Assembly (NCBI RefSeq): GCF_900290235.1
Contig: NZ_OLMK01000017.1
Location: 1 to 64,000 of the forward strand
Direction: 5' to 3'
Source: Streptomyces sp. MA5143a
GTDB taxonomy: Bacteria > Actinomycetota > Actinomycetes > Streptomycetales > Streptomycetaceae
DNA: 64,000 nucleotides
Below, piece by piece: positions 42,983-52,201 of the stretch. A program made the translations under genes and the position numbers. The stretch's first letter is position 1, and each line of letters starts with the position of its first letter. The notes beneath the pieces were generated by a model. The model searched no databases. It had not been told where the DNA came from and was given only the letters and a program-made list of their open reading frames with translations.

Positions 42983-45685
42983 ATGACCGACCCCAACGCC
43001 ATCCAGCCGAGCGCGCTCGACCAGCTCCCCGACCGGGATCCGGAGGAGACCGCCGAATGGCAGGCCTCGCTGGACGCCGTCACCAAGGCGGCCGGCCCGC
43101 ACCGTGCCGCGTACCTGATGCGTCGCACCCTGGAGCGCGCCGAGGGCAACGGCATCGCGCTGCCCAAGCTGCTCGAGACGGACTACGTCAACACCATCCC
43201 CACCGCCGCCGAGCCGGGCGTCCCCGGTGACGAGGCGCTGGAGCGCCGCATCACCGCGTGGAACCGCTGGAACGCGGCCGCGATGGTGACCCGCGGCTCC
43301 AAGTACGGCGTCGGCGGCCACATCGCCACCTTCGCCTCCGCCGCCTGGCTCTACGAGACGGGCTTCAACCACTTCTTCAAGGGCAAGGAAGCCGACGGTT
43401 CCGGCGACCAGCTCTACATCCAGGGCCACGCCTCCCCCGGCATCTACGCCCGCGCCTTCCTCGACGGCCGGCTGAACGAGGCCCACCTCGACAACTTCCG
43501 CCGCGAGTCCGCGGGCAACGGCCTCCCGTCGTACCCGCACCCGCGGCGTCTGCCCTGGCTGTGGGAGTTCCCGACGGTGAGCATGGGCCTCGGCCCGCTC
43601 TCCGCCATCTACCAGGCGCGCTTCAACCGCTATCTCACCAACCGCGGCATCAAGGACGTCTCGGCCTCCCACGTCTGGGCGTTCCTCGGCGACGGCGAGA
43701 TGGACGAGCCCGAGTCGACGGCGGCACTCGCGCTCGCCTCCCGCGAGGGCCTGGACAACCTGACCTTCGTCATCAACTGCAACCTTCAGCGCCTCGACGG
43801 CCCGGTCCGGGCCAACTTCAAGATCGTGCAGGAGCTGGAGGCCCAGTTCCGCGGCGCCGGCTGGAATGTGATCAAGAGCCTGTGGGGCTCGGCCTGGGAC
43901 GAGCTGTTCCAGCTCGACACCACCGGCGCGCTCGTGCGCCGGCTGCGCGAGGTACCGGACGCGCAGGTGCAGACGTACCAGACCCGCGACGCCGCTTACA
44001 TCCGCCAGGACTTCTTCGGCAAGGACCCGGCGCTCGTCGAGATGGCGAAGCTGCTGAGCGACGACAAGATCCTGGAGTGCTTCCACCTCTCCCGCGGTGG
44101 TCACGAGGCGCGCAAGGTGTACGCCGCGTACAGGGCCGCCGTCGAGTTCAAGGGCGCGCCGACAGTGATCCTGGCCCAGACCGTCAAGGGCCACACCCTC
44201 GGCGAGGGCTTCGCGTCGAAGAACGCCAACCACCAGATGAAGAAGCTCTCGGTGGACGAGTTCAAGACGATGCGGGACCTGCTCGACCTGCCGATCAAGG
44301 ACAGCGACTTCGTCGACGGCGTCGTGCCCTACGGCCACCCGGGCGCCGACTCCGCCGAGGTCCGCTACCTCCAGGAGCGCCGCGCCGCCCTCGGCGGCCC
44401 CGCGCCGGCCCGCCGCGTCCACCCGGTGGCGCCGCTGCCCGCCCCCGCCGAGAAGGCCTTCGCCTCCTTCGACAAGGGCTCCGGCTCCCAGAACGTGGCC
44501 ACCACCATGGCCTTCGTCCGCCTGATCAAGGACCTGGTCCGCGACAAGGAGACGGGCAGGCGCTGGGTGCCGATCGTCCCCGACGAGGCCCGCACCTTCG
44601 GCATGGAGAGCCTCTTCCCGTCCCTGGGCATCTACTCGCCCAAGGGCCAGACGTACGAGCCGGTCGACCGTGACCAGCTGATGTACTACAAGGAGGCCGA
44701 GAACGGCCAGATCCTCAACGAGGGGATCACCGAGGCCGGTTCGATGGCCGACTTCATCGCCGCGTCGACCGCGTACTCCACGCACGGCGAAGCGATGATC
44801 CCGTTCTACATCTTCTACTCGATGTTCGGCTGGCAGCGCACGGCCGACCAGATGTGGCAGCTCGGCGACCAGCTCGGCCGCGGCTTCCTCGTCGGCGCGA
44901 CCGCCGGCCGTACCACGCTGACGGGCGAGGGCCTCCAGCACGCCGACGGTCACTCGCCGGTCATCGCGGCGACCAACCCGGCCGCCCTCACGTACGACCC
45001 GGCCTTCGCCTACGAGGTCGCGACGATCGTGAAGGACGGTCTGCGCCGGATGTACGGCGAGGCCGCGCCCGGTGAGGACCCGAACGTCTTCTACTACCTG
45101 ACCGTCTACAACGAGCCGCTCCCGCAGCCCGCGAAGCCGGCCGGTCTCGGTATCGACGAGGGCATCGTCAAGGGCCTGTACCGCTTCAACACGGCCGAGT
45201 CCGCGGGCGTGACCGTCCCGGCGAACGCCCCGCGCATCCAGCTGCTGGGTTCCGGTACGGCCATCCACTGGGCGCTTCAGGCGCAGAAGCTCCTCGCCGA
45301 GGAGTGGGGGATCGCGGCCGACGTGTGGTCCGCGACGTCCTGGAGCGAGCTGCGCCGGGACGCCCTGGAGGCCGACGCGGCGCTGCTGCGCGGTGAGGAG
45401 CGCGTCCCGTACGTCCGCCAGGCGCTCCAGGGCGCCGAGGGTCCGGTGCTGGCCGTGTCCGACTACATGCGCCAGGTTCCCGACCAGATCGCCCAGTGGG
45501 TCGAGCAGGACTACTCCTCCCTCGGCGCCGACGGCTTCGGTCTCTCCGACACCCGCGAGGCGGCCCGCCGGCACTTCGGTGTCGACGCGCAGTCCATCGT
45601 CGTGGCGGCGCTCGCGCAGCTGGCGAAGCGGGGGGAGACCCGGGCGGCGGCGGTGAAGGAGGCCCGCGAGAAGTACGGGCTGTGA
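42983..45685 (+). CDS. aceE: Pyruvate dehydrogenase E1 component AceE
   Basis: AceE decarboxylates pyruvate using thiamine diphosphate and acetylates the E2 lipoyl groups. The 900-residue homodimeric-type E1 shows the ThDP motif GDGEMDEPESTAALALASRE ending NCNLQRLDGPV, YVNTIP and GGHIATFASAAWLYE near the active site. ATG at 42983 (MTDPNAIQPSA) has AGGAAGG nine bases upstream; an in-frame ATG at 42947 is less likely. The lone, promoter-distal placement with an operator implies its own control. It forms, with the adjacent E2 and Lpd, the pyruvate dehydrogenase complex. Confidence 0.97.
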   Translation: MTDPNAIQPSALDQLPDRDPEETAEWQASLDAVTKAAGPHRAAYLMRRTLERAEGNGIALPKLLETDYVNTIPTAAEPGVPGDEALERRITAWNRWNAAAMVTRGSKYGVGGHIATFASAAWLYETGFNHFFKGKEADGSGDQLYIQGHASPGIYARAFLDGRLNEAHLDNFRRESAGNGLPSYPHPRRLPWLWEFPTVSMGLGPLSAIYQARFNRYLTNRGIKDVSASHVWAFLGDGEMDEPESTAALALASREGLDNLTFVINCNLQRLDGPVRANFKIVQELEAQFRGAGWNVIKSLWGSAWDELFQLDTTGALVRRLREVPDAQVQTYQTRDAAYIRQDFFGKDPALVEMAKLLSDDKILECFHLSRGGHEARKVYAAYRAAVEFKGAPTVILAQTVKGHTLGEGFASKNANHQMKKLSVDEFKTMRDLLDLPIKDSDFVDGVVPYGHPGADSAEVRYLQERRAALGGPAPARRVHPVAPLPAPAEKAFASFDKGSGSQNVATTMAFVRLIKDLVRDKETGRRWVPIVPDEARTFGMESLFPSLGIYSPKGQTYEPVDRDQLMYYKEAENGQILNEGITEAGSMADFIAASTAYSTHGEAMIPFYIFYSMFGWQRTADQMWQLGDQLGRGFLVGATAGRTTLTGEGLQHADGHSPVIAATNPAALTYDPAFAYEVATIVKDGLRRMYGEAAPGEDPNVFYYLTVYNEPLPQPAKPAGLGIDEGIVKGLYRFNTAESAGVTVPANAPRIQLLGSGTAIHWALQAQKLLAEEWGIAADVWSATSWSELRRDALEADAALLRGEERVPYVRQALQGAEGPVLAVSDYMRQVPDQIAQWVEQDYSSLGADGFGLSDTREAARRHFGVDAQSIVVAALAQLAKRGETRAAAVKEAREKYGL

Positions 45686-45746
45686 GGGTGTGGGGCGCCT
45701 TCTGAATGGGGGGCGCCCGTCGGACGGCGGGTGCGGGTGGTTCGTG

Positions 45747-45863
45747 GTTCCTCGCGCAGTTCCCCGCGCCCCTGAAAAGCGTCCGGGCTGCGCCCGTGCT
45801 TTTCATATGAAGGGCGGGCCGCAGGCCCATCCCTTCAGGGGCGCGGGGAACTGCGCGAACAAC
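45747..45863. repeat. Large inverted pair of dispersed elements (copies 4 and 5)
   Basis: The 30-base arms at 45747-45776 and 45834-45863 are complementary at 28 of 30 positions. Each contains the core GCGCAGTTCCCCGCGCCCCT (copy 4 at 45754-45773, copy 5 reversed at 45837-45856). Between them lie two smaller hairpins: one flanked by TGAAAAGC/GCTTTTCA (45773-45805) and a GGGCGGGCCGCAGGCCC-type one. The whole could fold as a cruciform or as aceE's terminator. It fills most of the 246-base gap between aceE and the next gene. Confidence 0.8.
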
Positions 45864-45931
45864 CCCCACCCCCCGTACCCGACAACGCACCCCCACCGCC
45901 CTCCCCCCGGAGGGCCCGGCATGATGAACGC

Positions 45932-47011
45932 ATGCGCGCTGCCCGGCTCATCAAGATGGTGCTGCTTCTCCAGTCCCGCCCCTCCATGACCGCCGCCGAG
46001 CTGGCCCGTGAGCTGGAGGTGTCCGAACGCACGGTCACCCGGGACGCCCAGGCCCTCTCGGAGGCCGGTGTCCCCGTGTACGCGGATCGTGGGCGGGCCG
46101 GTGGCTACCGTCTGATCGGCGGTTACCGCACCCGGCTGACCGGTCTCGCCCGCAGCGAGGCCGAGGCGCTGTTCCTCAGCGGCGTTCCGGGTGCCCTGCG
46201 CGAGATGGGCCTGGAGGACGCCGCCTCCGCCGCCCGCCTGAAGGTGTCGGCGGCCCTCCTCCCCTCCCTCCGCGACGCCTCGCGCACGGCGTCCCAGCGG
46301 TTCCACCTCGACGCGCCGAGCTGGTTCAAGGAGCCGAAGACCCCGGAGCTGCTGCCCGTCGTCGCGGACGCCGTGTGGGACGACCGGCGGATCACGGCGC
46401 GCTACCGCAGGGGCGACACCGAGGTCGAACGGCGGCTGGAGCCGTACGGTCTCGTCCTCAAGGCCGGCGTCTGGTACCTGTGCGCCCGCGTCGCCGACTC
46501 CGCCGCCCCCTCGGTCCCCGGAGCCCGCCCCGGCCGCGAGGCTCCGGTCCGCCCCGACGCCCGTCCGGACACCGGCTCCGGCACCCGCTCCGCTCCCTTC
46601 CGTACGTACCGCATCGACCGGTTCAGCAGCGTCGAGGCCGAGGACGCCCGCTTCACACGTGACGAGGACTTCGATCTGCCGGCGTACTGGGACCATCAGG
46701 CGGAACGTTTCTCCCGCTCGATCCTGCACGCCGAGGTCGTCGTACGGCTGTCCCCGGAGGGCGTGCGGAGGCTGCCGCACGTCGTCGATCCCGTGTCGGC
46801 GCGGGACGCCCTCGCGGCGACGGACGACGCCCCCGACCCGCACGGCTGGGCGACCGTGACGCTCCGGGTCGAGTCGGAGGACGTGGCCCGCACCCAGCTC
46901 ACGGCGCTCGGGGCCGAGGTCGTGGTGCTGGCACCGGAAAGCCTGCGGAGCCGTTTCGCGGAGGACGCGCGGCGGCTCGCCGAGCTGTACCGGGGAGCGG
47001 CGCAGGGCTGA
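45932..47011 (+). CDS. WYL-domain transcriptional regulator (YafY-like)
   Basis: The 359-residue protein has an N-terminal HTH_11 (LIKMVLLLQSRPSMTAAELA onward, residues 5-60, ending TRDAQALSEAGVPVYADRG), then a WYL domain (about 135-250) with GVWYLCARV in place of the usual WYL motif, and a C-terminal WCX extension. Such regulators bind small ligands or nucleic acid and often control DNA-damage or catabolic genes. The C-terminal half of the WYL domain has a Pro/Arg/Ala-rich insertion (SVPGARPGREAPVRPDARPD). The start at 45932 has weak initiation signals. Confidence 0.9.
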   Translation: MRAARLIKMVLLLQSRPSMTAAELARELEVSERTVTRDAQALSEAGVPVYADRGRAGGYRLIGGYRTRLTGLARSEAEALFLSGVPGALREMGLEDAASAARLKVSAALLPSLRDASRTASQRFHLDAPSWFKEPKTPELLPVVADAVWDDRRITARYRRGDTEVERRLEPYGLVLKAGVWYLCARVADSAAPSVPGARPGREAPVRPDARPDTGSGTRSAPFRTYRIDRFSSVEAEDARFTRDEDFDLPAYWDHQAERFSRSILHAEVVVRLSPEGVRRLPHVVDPVSARDALAATDDAPDPHGWATVTLRVESEDVARTQLTALGAEVVVLAPESLRSRFAEDARRLAELYRGAAQG

Positions 47012-47110
47012 GAGGGGCCGCACGGGCCCGTCGGGTCGGGCCGGCGGGCGTGGCCGATCCGTGGTCCTCCACGTGCGTCCGGCCCCCTGAGGCCCGATGC
47101 TGGACCCGTG

Positions 47111-47629
47111 ATGGACGAGACGGAGTTCTGGGAGCTGGTGGACACGACCCGGGAGGACGCCGAGGGCGACCCGGAGGACCAGGCCGACCTGCTCGTGGAA
47201 CGGCTCGGCCGACTGGACCCGGAGGCGGTGCTCGACTTCGCCCGCCACTTCGAGTCCCGCTACAACCGCGCCTACACCTGGGACCTGTGGGGCGCCGCCT
47301 GGGTGCTGCTCGACGGCGTCAGCGACGACGCGTTCGACTTCTTCCGGTGCTGGCTGATCGGCCAGGGCCGGGAGGTCTTCGAGGGCGCGGTGCACGACCC
47401 CGACGCGCTCGCCGATCTGCTGGACGACTTCGACGAGGAGATCGACGGCGACGGCGAGGAGTTGGGGTACGCCGCCGACGAGGCGTACGAGCAGCTCACC
47501 GGTCTCGTCGCGCCGGACCTCGGCATTCCGCCCGCGCCCGGCGAGCCGGAGGGCTCCCCGGTCGACTTCGAGGACGAGTCCGCGCTGGCCGAGCGCTACC
47601 CGAAGCTCTGGGAGCGTTTCAGGCCCTGA
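47111..47629 (+). CDS. DUF4240 domain protein
   Basis: The 172-residue acidic protein matches DUF4240: MDETEFWELVDTTRE, RHFESRYNRAYTWDLWGAAWVL, DAFDFFRCWLIGQGREVFE. These segments recur in streptomycete proteins of unknown function, some next to WGR-domain genes. The start is uncertain between ATG at 47111 and GTG at 47108 directly before it. Its end overlaps the converging small secreted protein gene by 11 bases. Confidence 0.9.
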   Translation: MDETEFWELVDTTREDAEGDPEDQADLLVERLGRLDPEAVLDFARHFESRYNRAYTWDLWGAAWVLLDGVSDDAFDFFRCWLIGQGREVFEGAVHDPDALADLLDDFDEEIDGDGEELGYAADEAYEQLTGLVAPDLGIPPAPGEPEGSPVDFEDESALAERYPKLWERFRP

Positions 47630-47909
47630 AGCCCCGGCTGGGGGTGCGCGGCAGACAGGCGGGGGTCTGCTCGGCGGTGTACGTCCGGGGCTCCTGGTGT
47701 TCCCCCTCGTGGCCGCGTGCCGGGTGTGCGGGCGCGGACGCCCCGTGCGGCGGGGCCGAGTTGGCGCGCTCCAGCGCCGAGGCGGTGACGGCGGACGGGC
47801 CGAGCACGACCACGGCGGCCGCGCAGGCCACCGTCCAGGGGCCGCGCAGGGCGGCGGACCAGGTGCGCCGCCCTGCGCGCGCCGGGCTCTTCGTACGGTC
47901 GCCGATCAT
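47619..47909 (-). CDS. Small secreted or membrane-anchored hypothetical protein
   Basis: The 96-residue protein has a basic N-terminus, one hydrophobic segment (TVACAAAVVVLGPSAVTASALE, residues about 24-45) that looks like a signal sequence with cleavage near ASA-LE, and a short, Pro/His/Ala-rich exported region without recognisable domain. GGAGG eight bases before the ATG at 47909 supports it; an upstream in-frame extension does not. It converges with the DUF4240 gene. Confidence 0.7.
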   Translation of the reverse strand: MIGDRTKSPARAGRRTWSAALRGPWTVACAAAVVVLGPSAVTASALERANSAPPHGASAPAHPARGHEGEHQEPRTYTAEQTPACLPRTPSRGFRA

Positions 47910-48030
47910 GTTCCCCACCTCCGGTCGATGTGACACGACGACGGTAGGGCGGGGATCTTGGAGGAGTCTGTGGGACCGCGGCGGGCTGTCTGTGAACCTC
48001 ACGGGATCCGGGCCGGCCGCGGGGCCGGGA

Positions 48031-48981
48031 TCACGACCGGCCCTGGAGACGGGCCGCCAGTTCCCTGATGGCGGGCAGGCGTTCGGCGAGGGCCGCGCCC
48101 GGGCAGCTGGTCATGTAGCCGTCGCTGTGGCCCGCGAGGGTGGGCAGCAGGACGGTGGTCCCGGCGGCGTAGCGGCTGCGGCTGTTGCTGGAGGTGAGGC
48201 GCACACTGCCGCGCGGGTCGCTGTCGGAGAGGCCGAGTTTCCAGGCGACGAGGGCGGCGATCGCGTCGGTCATGGCCCGGGGGACGGGGACACCGGCGGT
48301 GAAGGTGCCGAGGGCGGCGATACCAGCCGTGCGGTGGTTGAAGCCCTGGGTGTGGGCGCCGGTGACGGGGCGGTCGACGCCGCCCGCACGGCCCTCGTAG
48401 ATGGTGCCGCAGCGGTCGACCACGAAGTTGTAGCCGATGTCGTCCCACTCCCGGGTGCCGGTCTGGCCGGCGTACAGATAGCGGATGATGCGGGGCGCGT
48501 CGGCGCAGTCGTAGCCGTTCGGTGAGTCCGTGTGATGGATGAAGACGGCGGCGACCTGGTCGTCGTAGCGTGCGGGCGGCTGGCTGCGGCCGTCCCCGGC
48601 GAGCCAGCGGCTCCTCGGCACGATGGGCGGCCGGGGTGCCTGGTGCGTCTTGTGCGACTGGGAGGGCCGGGCCGCCACGGGGCTGGGAGCCCGGCCGCCC
48701 GAGCCGTCCACGCCGATCGCGCACAGCACCAGCGCGAGGACGGCGGCGACACCGGGCAGACAGGCCAGCGCCAGGAGGACGGGGCGCGACGGGCGGGGGA
48801 GCCCTCGCCGGGTGCCCCGGTGGCGGGCGGGCCGGGGGGCGGGTGCGGTCCGCGCGGCGGTGGCGCCGCGCGGACCCCGTATTCGCGCGACCGTGAGGCC
48901 GCGCGGAGTCCGTGTTCGGCGCCGCCCCGCACGGAGTGGCCGACGTCGTGGCGATCCCCGCGACTTCCGGAACACACGCAT
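48031..48981 (-). CDS. N-acetylmuramoyl-L-alanine amidase (PGRP / amidase_2 domain)
   Basis: The 316-residue protein has a basic N-terminus, one membrane helix (about 68-91), a Pro-rich linker, then a peptidoglycan-recognition/amidase_2 domain (about 118-310). The zinc ligands are FIHHTD (His), GAHTQGFN (His) and TSCPG (Cys). GYNFVVDRCGTIYEGR is the PGRP hallmark. It cleaves the bond between muramic acid and the stem peptide in the wall. Start M1 at 48981 has GAGG eight bases upstream. It faces the MarP-like gene divergently. Confidence 0.93.
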   Translation of the reverse strand: MRVFRKSRGSPRRRPLRAGRRRTRTPRGLTVARIRGPRGATAARTAPAPRPARHRGTRRGLPRPSRPVLLALACLPGVAAVLALVLCAIGVDGSGGRAPSPVAARPSQSHKTHQAPRPPIVPRSRWLAGDGRSQPPARYDDQVAAVFIHHTDSPNGYDCADAPRIIRYLYAGQTGTREWDDIGYNFVVDRCGTIYEGRAGGVDRPVTGAHTQGFNHRTAGIAALGTFTAGVPVPRAMTDAIAALVAWKLGLSDSDPRGSVRLTSSNSRSRYAAGTTVLLPTLAGHSDGYMTSCPGAALAERLPAIRELAARLQGRS

Positions 48982-49202
48982 GCACCGAGCCTCACTCCGA
49001 TGCGCCCCCGCCGCCCTGTGGGTTGCGCCACCCGGGTGAACGGATTGGAACCATCGTCCCGGTCCGGGTCGTTTTCACGATTCAGGCGGACGGGCGTACC
49101 GGTGGCCGATTCCCGCACGCCACCGGCGTGCCGTGCGGGCGTGACTGATCACTGCGCCCACCCCACGCGTACTACTGGGTCCCGAAAGAGAGAGGCGCTG
49201 GA

Positions 49203-50387
49203 GTGGACGTGCTCGACATCCTGCTGATGCTGGTGATCCTGGCCTACGCGGCGTCCGGTTACCGTCGCGGCCTGGTAGCGGGATGTGTGTCCCTCGCCGG
49301 TTTCGTGGGCGGCGCGGTGGTGGGCGTGTGGATCCTGCCGTGGATGATGGAGCTGGTCGAGCCGGGCACCCCCGCGGCGACGGTCACGGCGGTGCTCACC
49401 GTGCTGGTGCCGGGTGTGATCGGGCACGAACTGGCGGGCCGGCTGGCGCTGCGGCTGCGCCGCGAGATAGACCGCAGCCCGCTGCGCGTGGCCGACGGCA
49501 TAGGCGGGGCGGCGGCCAATTCGATCGCCGTGCTCATCGTGGCGTGGGTGGCCGCGAGCGTCCTCGGGGCGTCCTCGTCGCCGCTGGTGACCAACTCGAT
49601 CCGCAACTCCGCGCTGCTGGGCGCCGTGCAGAACACCATGCCGGACACCACTCCGACCTGGTTCTCCAACGCCACGTCCGCGCTGACCGAGGCGGGTTTC
49701 CCGCAGGTCTTCAACCCGTTCGAGAACGAGGCGACGGCCGAGGTCGCCAAGCCCTCCGGGGACAGTGTGACGGCCGCGGCGACGAACGCCGCCAAGCGCA
49801 GCACGGTCAAGATCGAGGGCGTCGCGGGGACGCAGGGCCGCGAGGGCAGCGGCTTCGTGTACGCGCGCGAGCACGTGATGACGAACGCGCACGTGGTGGC
49901 GGGCATCGACGACCCGAGTGTGCGGGTGGGCGGCGTGGGCCGGGCGTTCGAGGGGCGGGTCGTGCTCTTCGACCCGGAGAAGGATGTCGCGGTGCTCTAT
50001 GTGCCGGGTCTGGAGGCGCCGGTCCTCCGCTTCGACGACACCGCCTCTCGGGGTGACGCGGCGGTCGTCGCCGGGTACCCGGAGGACGGCGGGCTCGACC
50101 TCCAGGCGGCCACGGTCGCCAGCCGCATCGACGCGACCGGCCGGAACATCTACAACACGGACGCGGTCACCCGCGAGATCTACTCGATCCGCTCCACCGT
50201 CCGCCCCGGCAACTCCGGCGGCCCCCTCCTCACCACCGAGGGCCAGGTCTACGGCGTCGTCTTCGCCCGCTCCACGTCCGACGCGGAGACGGGGTACGTC
50301 CTGACGGTCGACGAGGTCGCCCCCGAGGCGAACAGCGCGGCGAACGCGACGAAGGCGGTGGACACCGGGGAACTCGTCACGTCGTGA
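49203..50387 (+). CDS. MarP-like membrane serine protease (CvpA-type N-terminus)
   Basis: The 394-residue protein has four N-terminal membrane helices of the CvpA/colicin V type (about 4-120) and a trypsin-like chymotrypsin-fold domain facing outward. The catalytic triad is His230 (TNAHVV), Asp261 (DPEKDVAVL) and Ser338 (PGNSGGPLL). The mycobacterial homologue MarP (Rv3671c) is required for acid resistance and processes wall-remodelling enzymes, so a peptidoglycan-amidase gene next door is suggestive. GTG at 49203 has GAGAGG seven bases upstream. Confidence 0.94.
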   Translation: MDVLDILLMLVILAYAASGYRRGLVAGCVSLAGFVGGAVVGVWILPWMMELVEPGTPAATVTAVLTVLVPGVIGHELAGRLALRLRREIDRSPLRVADGIGGAAANSIAVLIVAWVAASVLGASSSPLVTNSIRNSALLGAVQNTMPDTTPTWFSNATSALTEAGFPQVFNPFENEATAEVAKPSGDSVTAAATNAAKRSTVKIEGVAGTQGREGSGFVYAREHVMTNAHVVAGIDDPSVRVGGVGRAFEGRVVLFDPEKDVAVLYVPGLEAPVLRFDDTASRGDAAVVAGYPEDGGLDLQAATVASRIDATGRNIYNTDAVTREIYSIRSTVRPGNSGGPLLTTEGQVYGVVFARSTSDAETGYVLTVDEVAPEANSAANATKAVDTGELVTS

Positions 50388-50538
50388 GCATGCCGGGGAG
50401 AGGGTGGGCTGGAGAGCGTTGGCGCCGTGCGGGGGTGGGCGGTTTCCCGCCGTCATGCGCGGCGCACGGTGGCACTCCCCTGTGACGCGGGTCAGGGCGG
50501 TGGCATGCCGTCGGCGTGGGCGTCACCGTGACGTCGCG

Positions 50539-51027
50539 TCAGAGGTGGACGCCCATCAGCACGTCGTCCACATAGGCCCCGTCGAGCAGGAACTCCTCGG
50601 GCAGGACGCCCTCCACCACGAACCCCTCGGACTCGTACAGCTTCCTGGCCGGGGTGTTGTGGCCGAGCACCCGCAGGGTGAGCCGCCGGGCGCCCCGGCC
50701 GCGCGCCTCCTCCAGCGCGGCCCGCACCAGCGCCCGCGCCACCCCGGCCCCGCGCGCCTCTTCCGCCACGGCGAGCCCCTGGATCTGGCGGACATGCGCG
50801 TTGCAGTCCAGCGAGGTGGGCCGGCCCAGTCGGAGGTAGCCGACCACGTCGCCGCCGAGTTCCGCGACGAGATGGTCGCCGGGGCCGAAGCGGTCGTCGA
50901 AGAACGGCTTGTACGGCTGCCGGGGGCGTTCCTGCACCGAGTGCAGCGTCGACCAGGTGGCCCGGTCGAGCCGGGCGAGCGCGTCCTCGTCGTCGGAGGT
51001 CGCGACCCGTATGAGGGGAAGCGGCAT
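50539..51027 (-). CDS. GNAT-family N-acetyltransferase
   Basis: The 162-residue protein has GNAT motif A (IQGLAVAEEARGAGVARALVRAALEEARGRG) with the acetyl-CoA loop RGAGVA and motif B (GHNTPARKLYESEGFVVEGVL) typical of RimI/PhnO-like enzymes. The substrate is unknown. The ATG at 51027 follows TACAGT by seven bases and has no Shine-Dalgarno, suggesting a leaderless mRNA. It is divergent from the epimerase gene. Confidence 0.92.
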   Translation of the reverse strand: MPLPLIRVATSDDEDALARLDRATWSTLHSVQERPRQPYKPFFDDRFGPGDHLVAELGGDVVGYLRLGRPTSLDCNAHVRQIQGLAVAEEARGAGVARALVRAALEEARGRGARRLTLRVLGHNTPARKLYESEGFVVEGVLPEEFLLDGAYVDDVLMGVHL

Positions 51028-51120
51028 ACGGACAACTGTACGGGGACGCACCGCGACAGTCCGGCGGCTCGGCCGGCCGCGGCGGGCCCGGTCCGTTGTT
51101 TCGCCGTACGGAGGGGCAGG

Positions 51121-52053
51121 ATGGGGGGCATGGACACAGATGCGCCCGTGGCGCCCGGTTCCCGTGTGGTGATCGCCGGGGCGTCCGGCCTGATCGGTTC
51201 GGCGTTGGCCCGGTCCCTCACCACCGACGGTTACGAGGTACGCCGACTCGTGCGGCGTGCGCCGCGCTCGGCGGACGAGGTCCGCTGGGACCCGGAGGCC
51301 CAACAGGTCGACGCGGCCGGACTGGAGGGGTGCGCGGCCCTCGTGAACCTCGCGGGCGCGGGAGTCGCCTCGCGCCGCTGGACCGACGCGTACAAGGAGA
51401 CGATCCGGCGCAGCCGGGTGCTCGGCACGAAGGTGCTCGCCGAGGCCGTCGCCTCCCTGGACGCACCGCCGAGCGTCTTCGTCGCCGGCAGCGCGATCGG
51501 GTTCTACGGCGACACGGGCGACCGGGTGGTGGACGAGTTGGCGCCGGCCGGGGCGGGGTTCCTGCCGTCGGTGTGCGTGGAGTGGGAGGCGGCGGCGAAG
51601 CCCGCGGCGGACGCCGGTGTGCGGACGGTGTTCGCGCGGACCGGGCTGGTCGTGGCGCGCGGCGGGGGCGCGTGGGGGCCGCTGTTCCCGCTGTTCAAGG
51701 CCGGGGTGGGTGGACGGATGGGCGACGGGCGGCAGTACTGGAGCTTCATCTCCCTCCATGACGAGGTCGCGGCGCTGCGCCACCTCATGGAGACGCCGTC
51801 GCTGTCCGGGCCGTTCAATCTGACGGCGCCCAGCCCGAGGACCAACGCGGAGATCACGGCGGCGATGGGCCGGGTGCTGCGTCGGCCCACGCTCCTCCCC
51901 GTGCCCGCGGCCGCCCTCCGCCTCGCCCTCGGCGGGGTCTCGTCCGACGTCCTCGGCAGTACGCGCGCCGTACCGACCCGGCTCCTGGAGTCGGGCTTCG
52001 TGTTCACGCACCCGGACATCGAGGCGGCGATCCGCGCGGCCGAGACGGACTGA
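51121..52053 (+). CDS. TIGR01777-family NAD-dependent epimerase/dehydratase
   Basis: The 310-residue protein has the N-terminal Rossmann motif VVIAGASGLIGSALARSL, the conserved stretch WDPEAQQVDAAGLEGCAALVNLAGAG, SGSAIGFYGDTGDRVVDE near the active region, and the C-terminal DUF1731 domain (LLPVPAAALRLALGG). An orthologue lies in the same place between the E2 and lipB genes in mycobacteria (Rv2216, from memory). The substrate is unknown. ATG at 51121 is chosen because GGAGG is six bases upstream; an ATG at 51130 is also possible. Confidence 0.92.
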   Translation: MGGMDTDAPVAPGSRVVIAGASGLIGSALARSLTTDGYEVRRLVRRAPRSADEVRWDPEAQQVDAAGLEGCAALVNLAGAGVASRRWTDAYKETIRRSRVLGTKVLAEAVASLDAPPSVFVAGSAIGFYGDTGDRVVDELAPAGAGFLPSVCVEWEAAAKPAADAGVRTVFARTGLVVARGGGAWGPLFPLFKAGVGGRMGDGRQYWSFISLHDEVAALRHLMETPSLSGPFNLTAPSPRTNAEITAAMGRVLRRPTLLPVPAAALRLALGGVSSDVLGSTRAVPTRLLESGFVFTHPDIEAAIRAAETD

Positions 52054-52083
52054 GGCGACCCCGACCGCACGCGACGCCCGGTG

Positions 52084-52197
52084 CCTGGGCGCGGCCGGGT
52101 CGCGGCCGGCGCCCTGGGCGGACCGGGTCGCGGCCGGCGCCCTGGGCGGACCGGGTCGCGGCCGGCGCCCCTGGGCGGACAGGTTGTTGTCTGGCAC
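52084..52197 (+). repeat. 28-29-bp tandem repeat block
   Basis: Units beginning CCTGGGCGG...GGGTCGCGGCC start at 52084, 52113, 52141 and 52170 (periods 28-29), with the last unit truncated at about 52197. They share GGGCGGACCGGG with the following 31-bp array, so the two blocks have a common ancestor. Confidence 0.75.
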
Positions 52198-52201
52198 CCC
52201 A

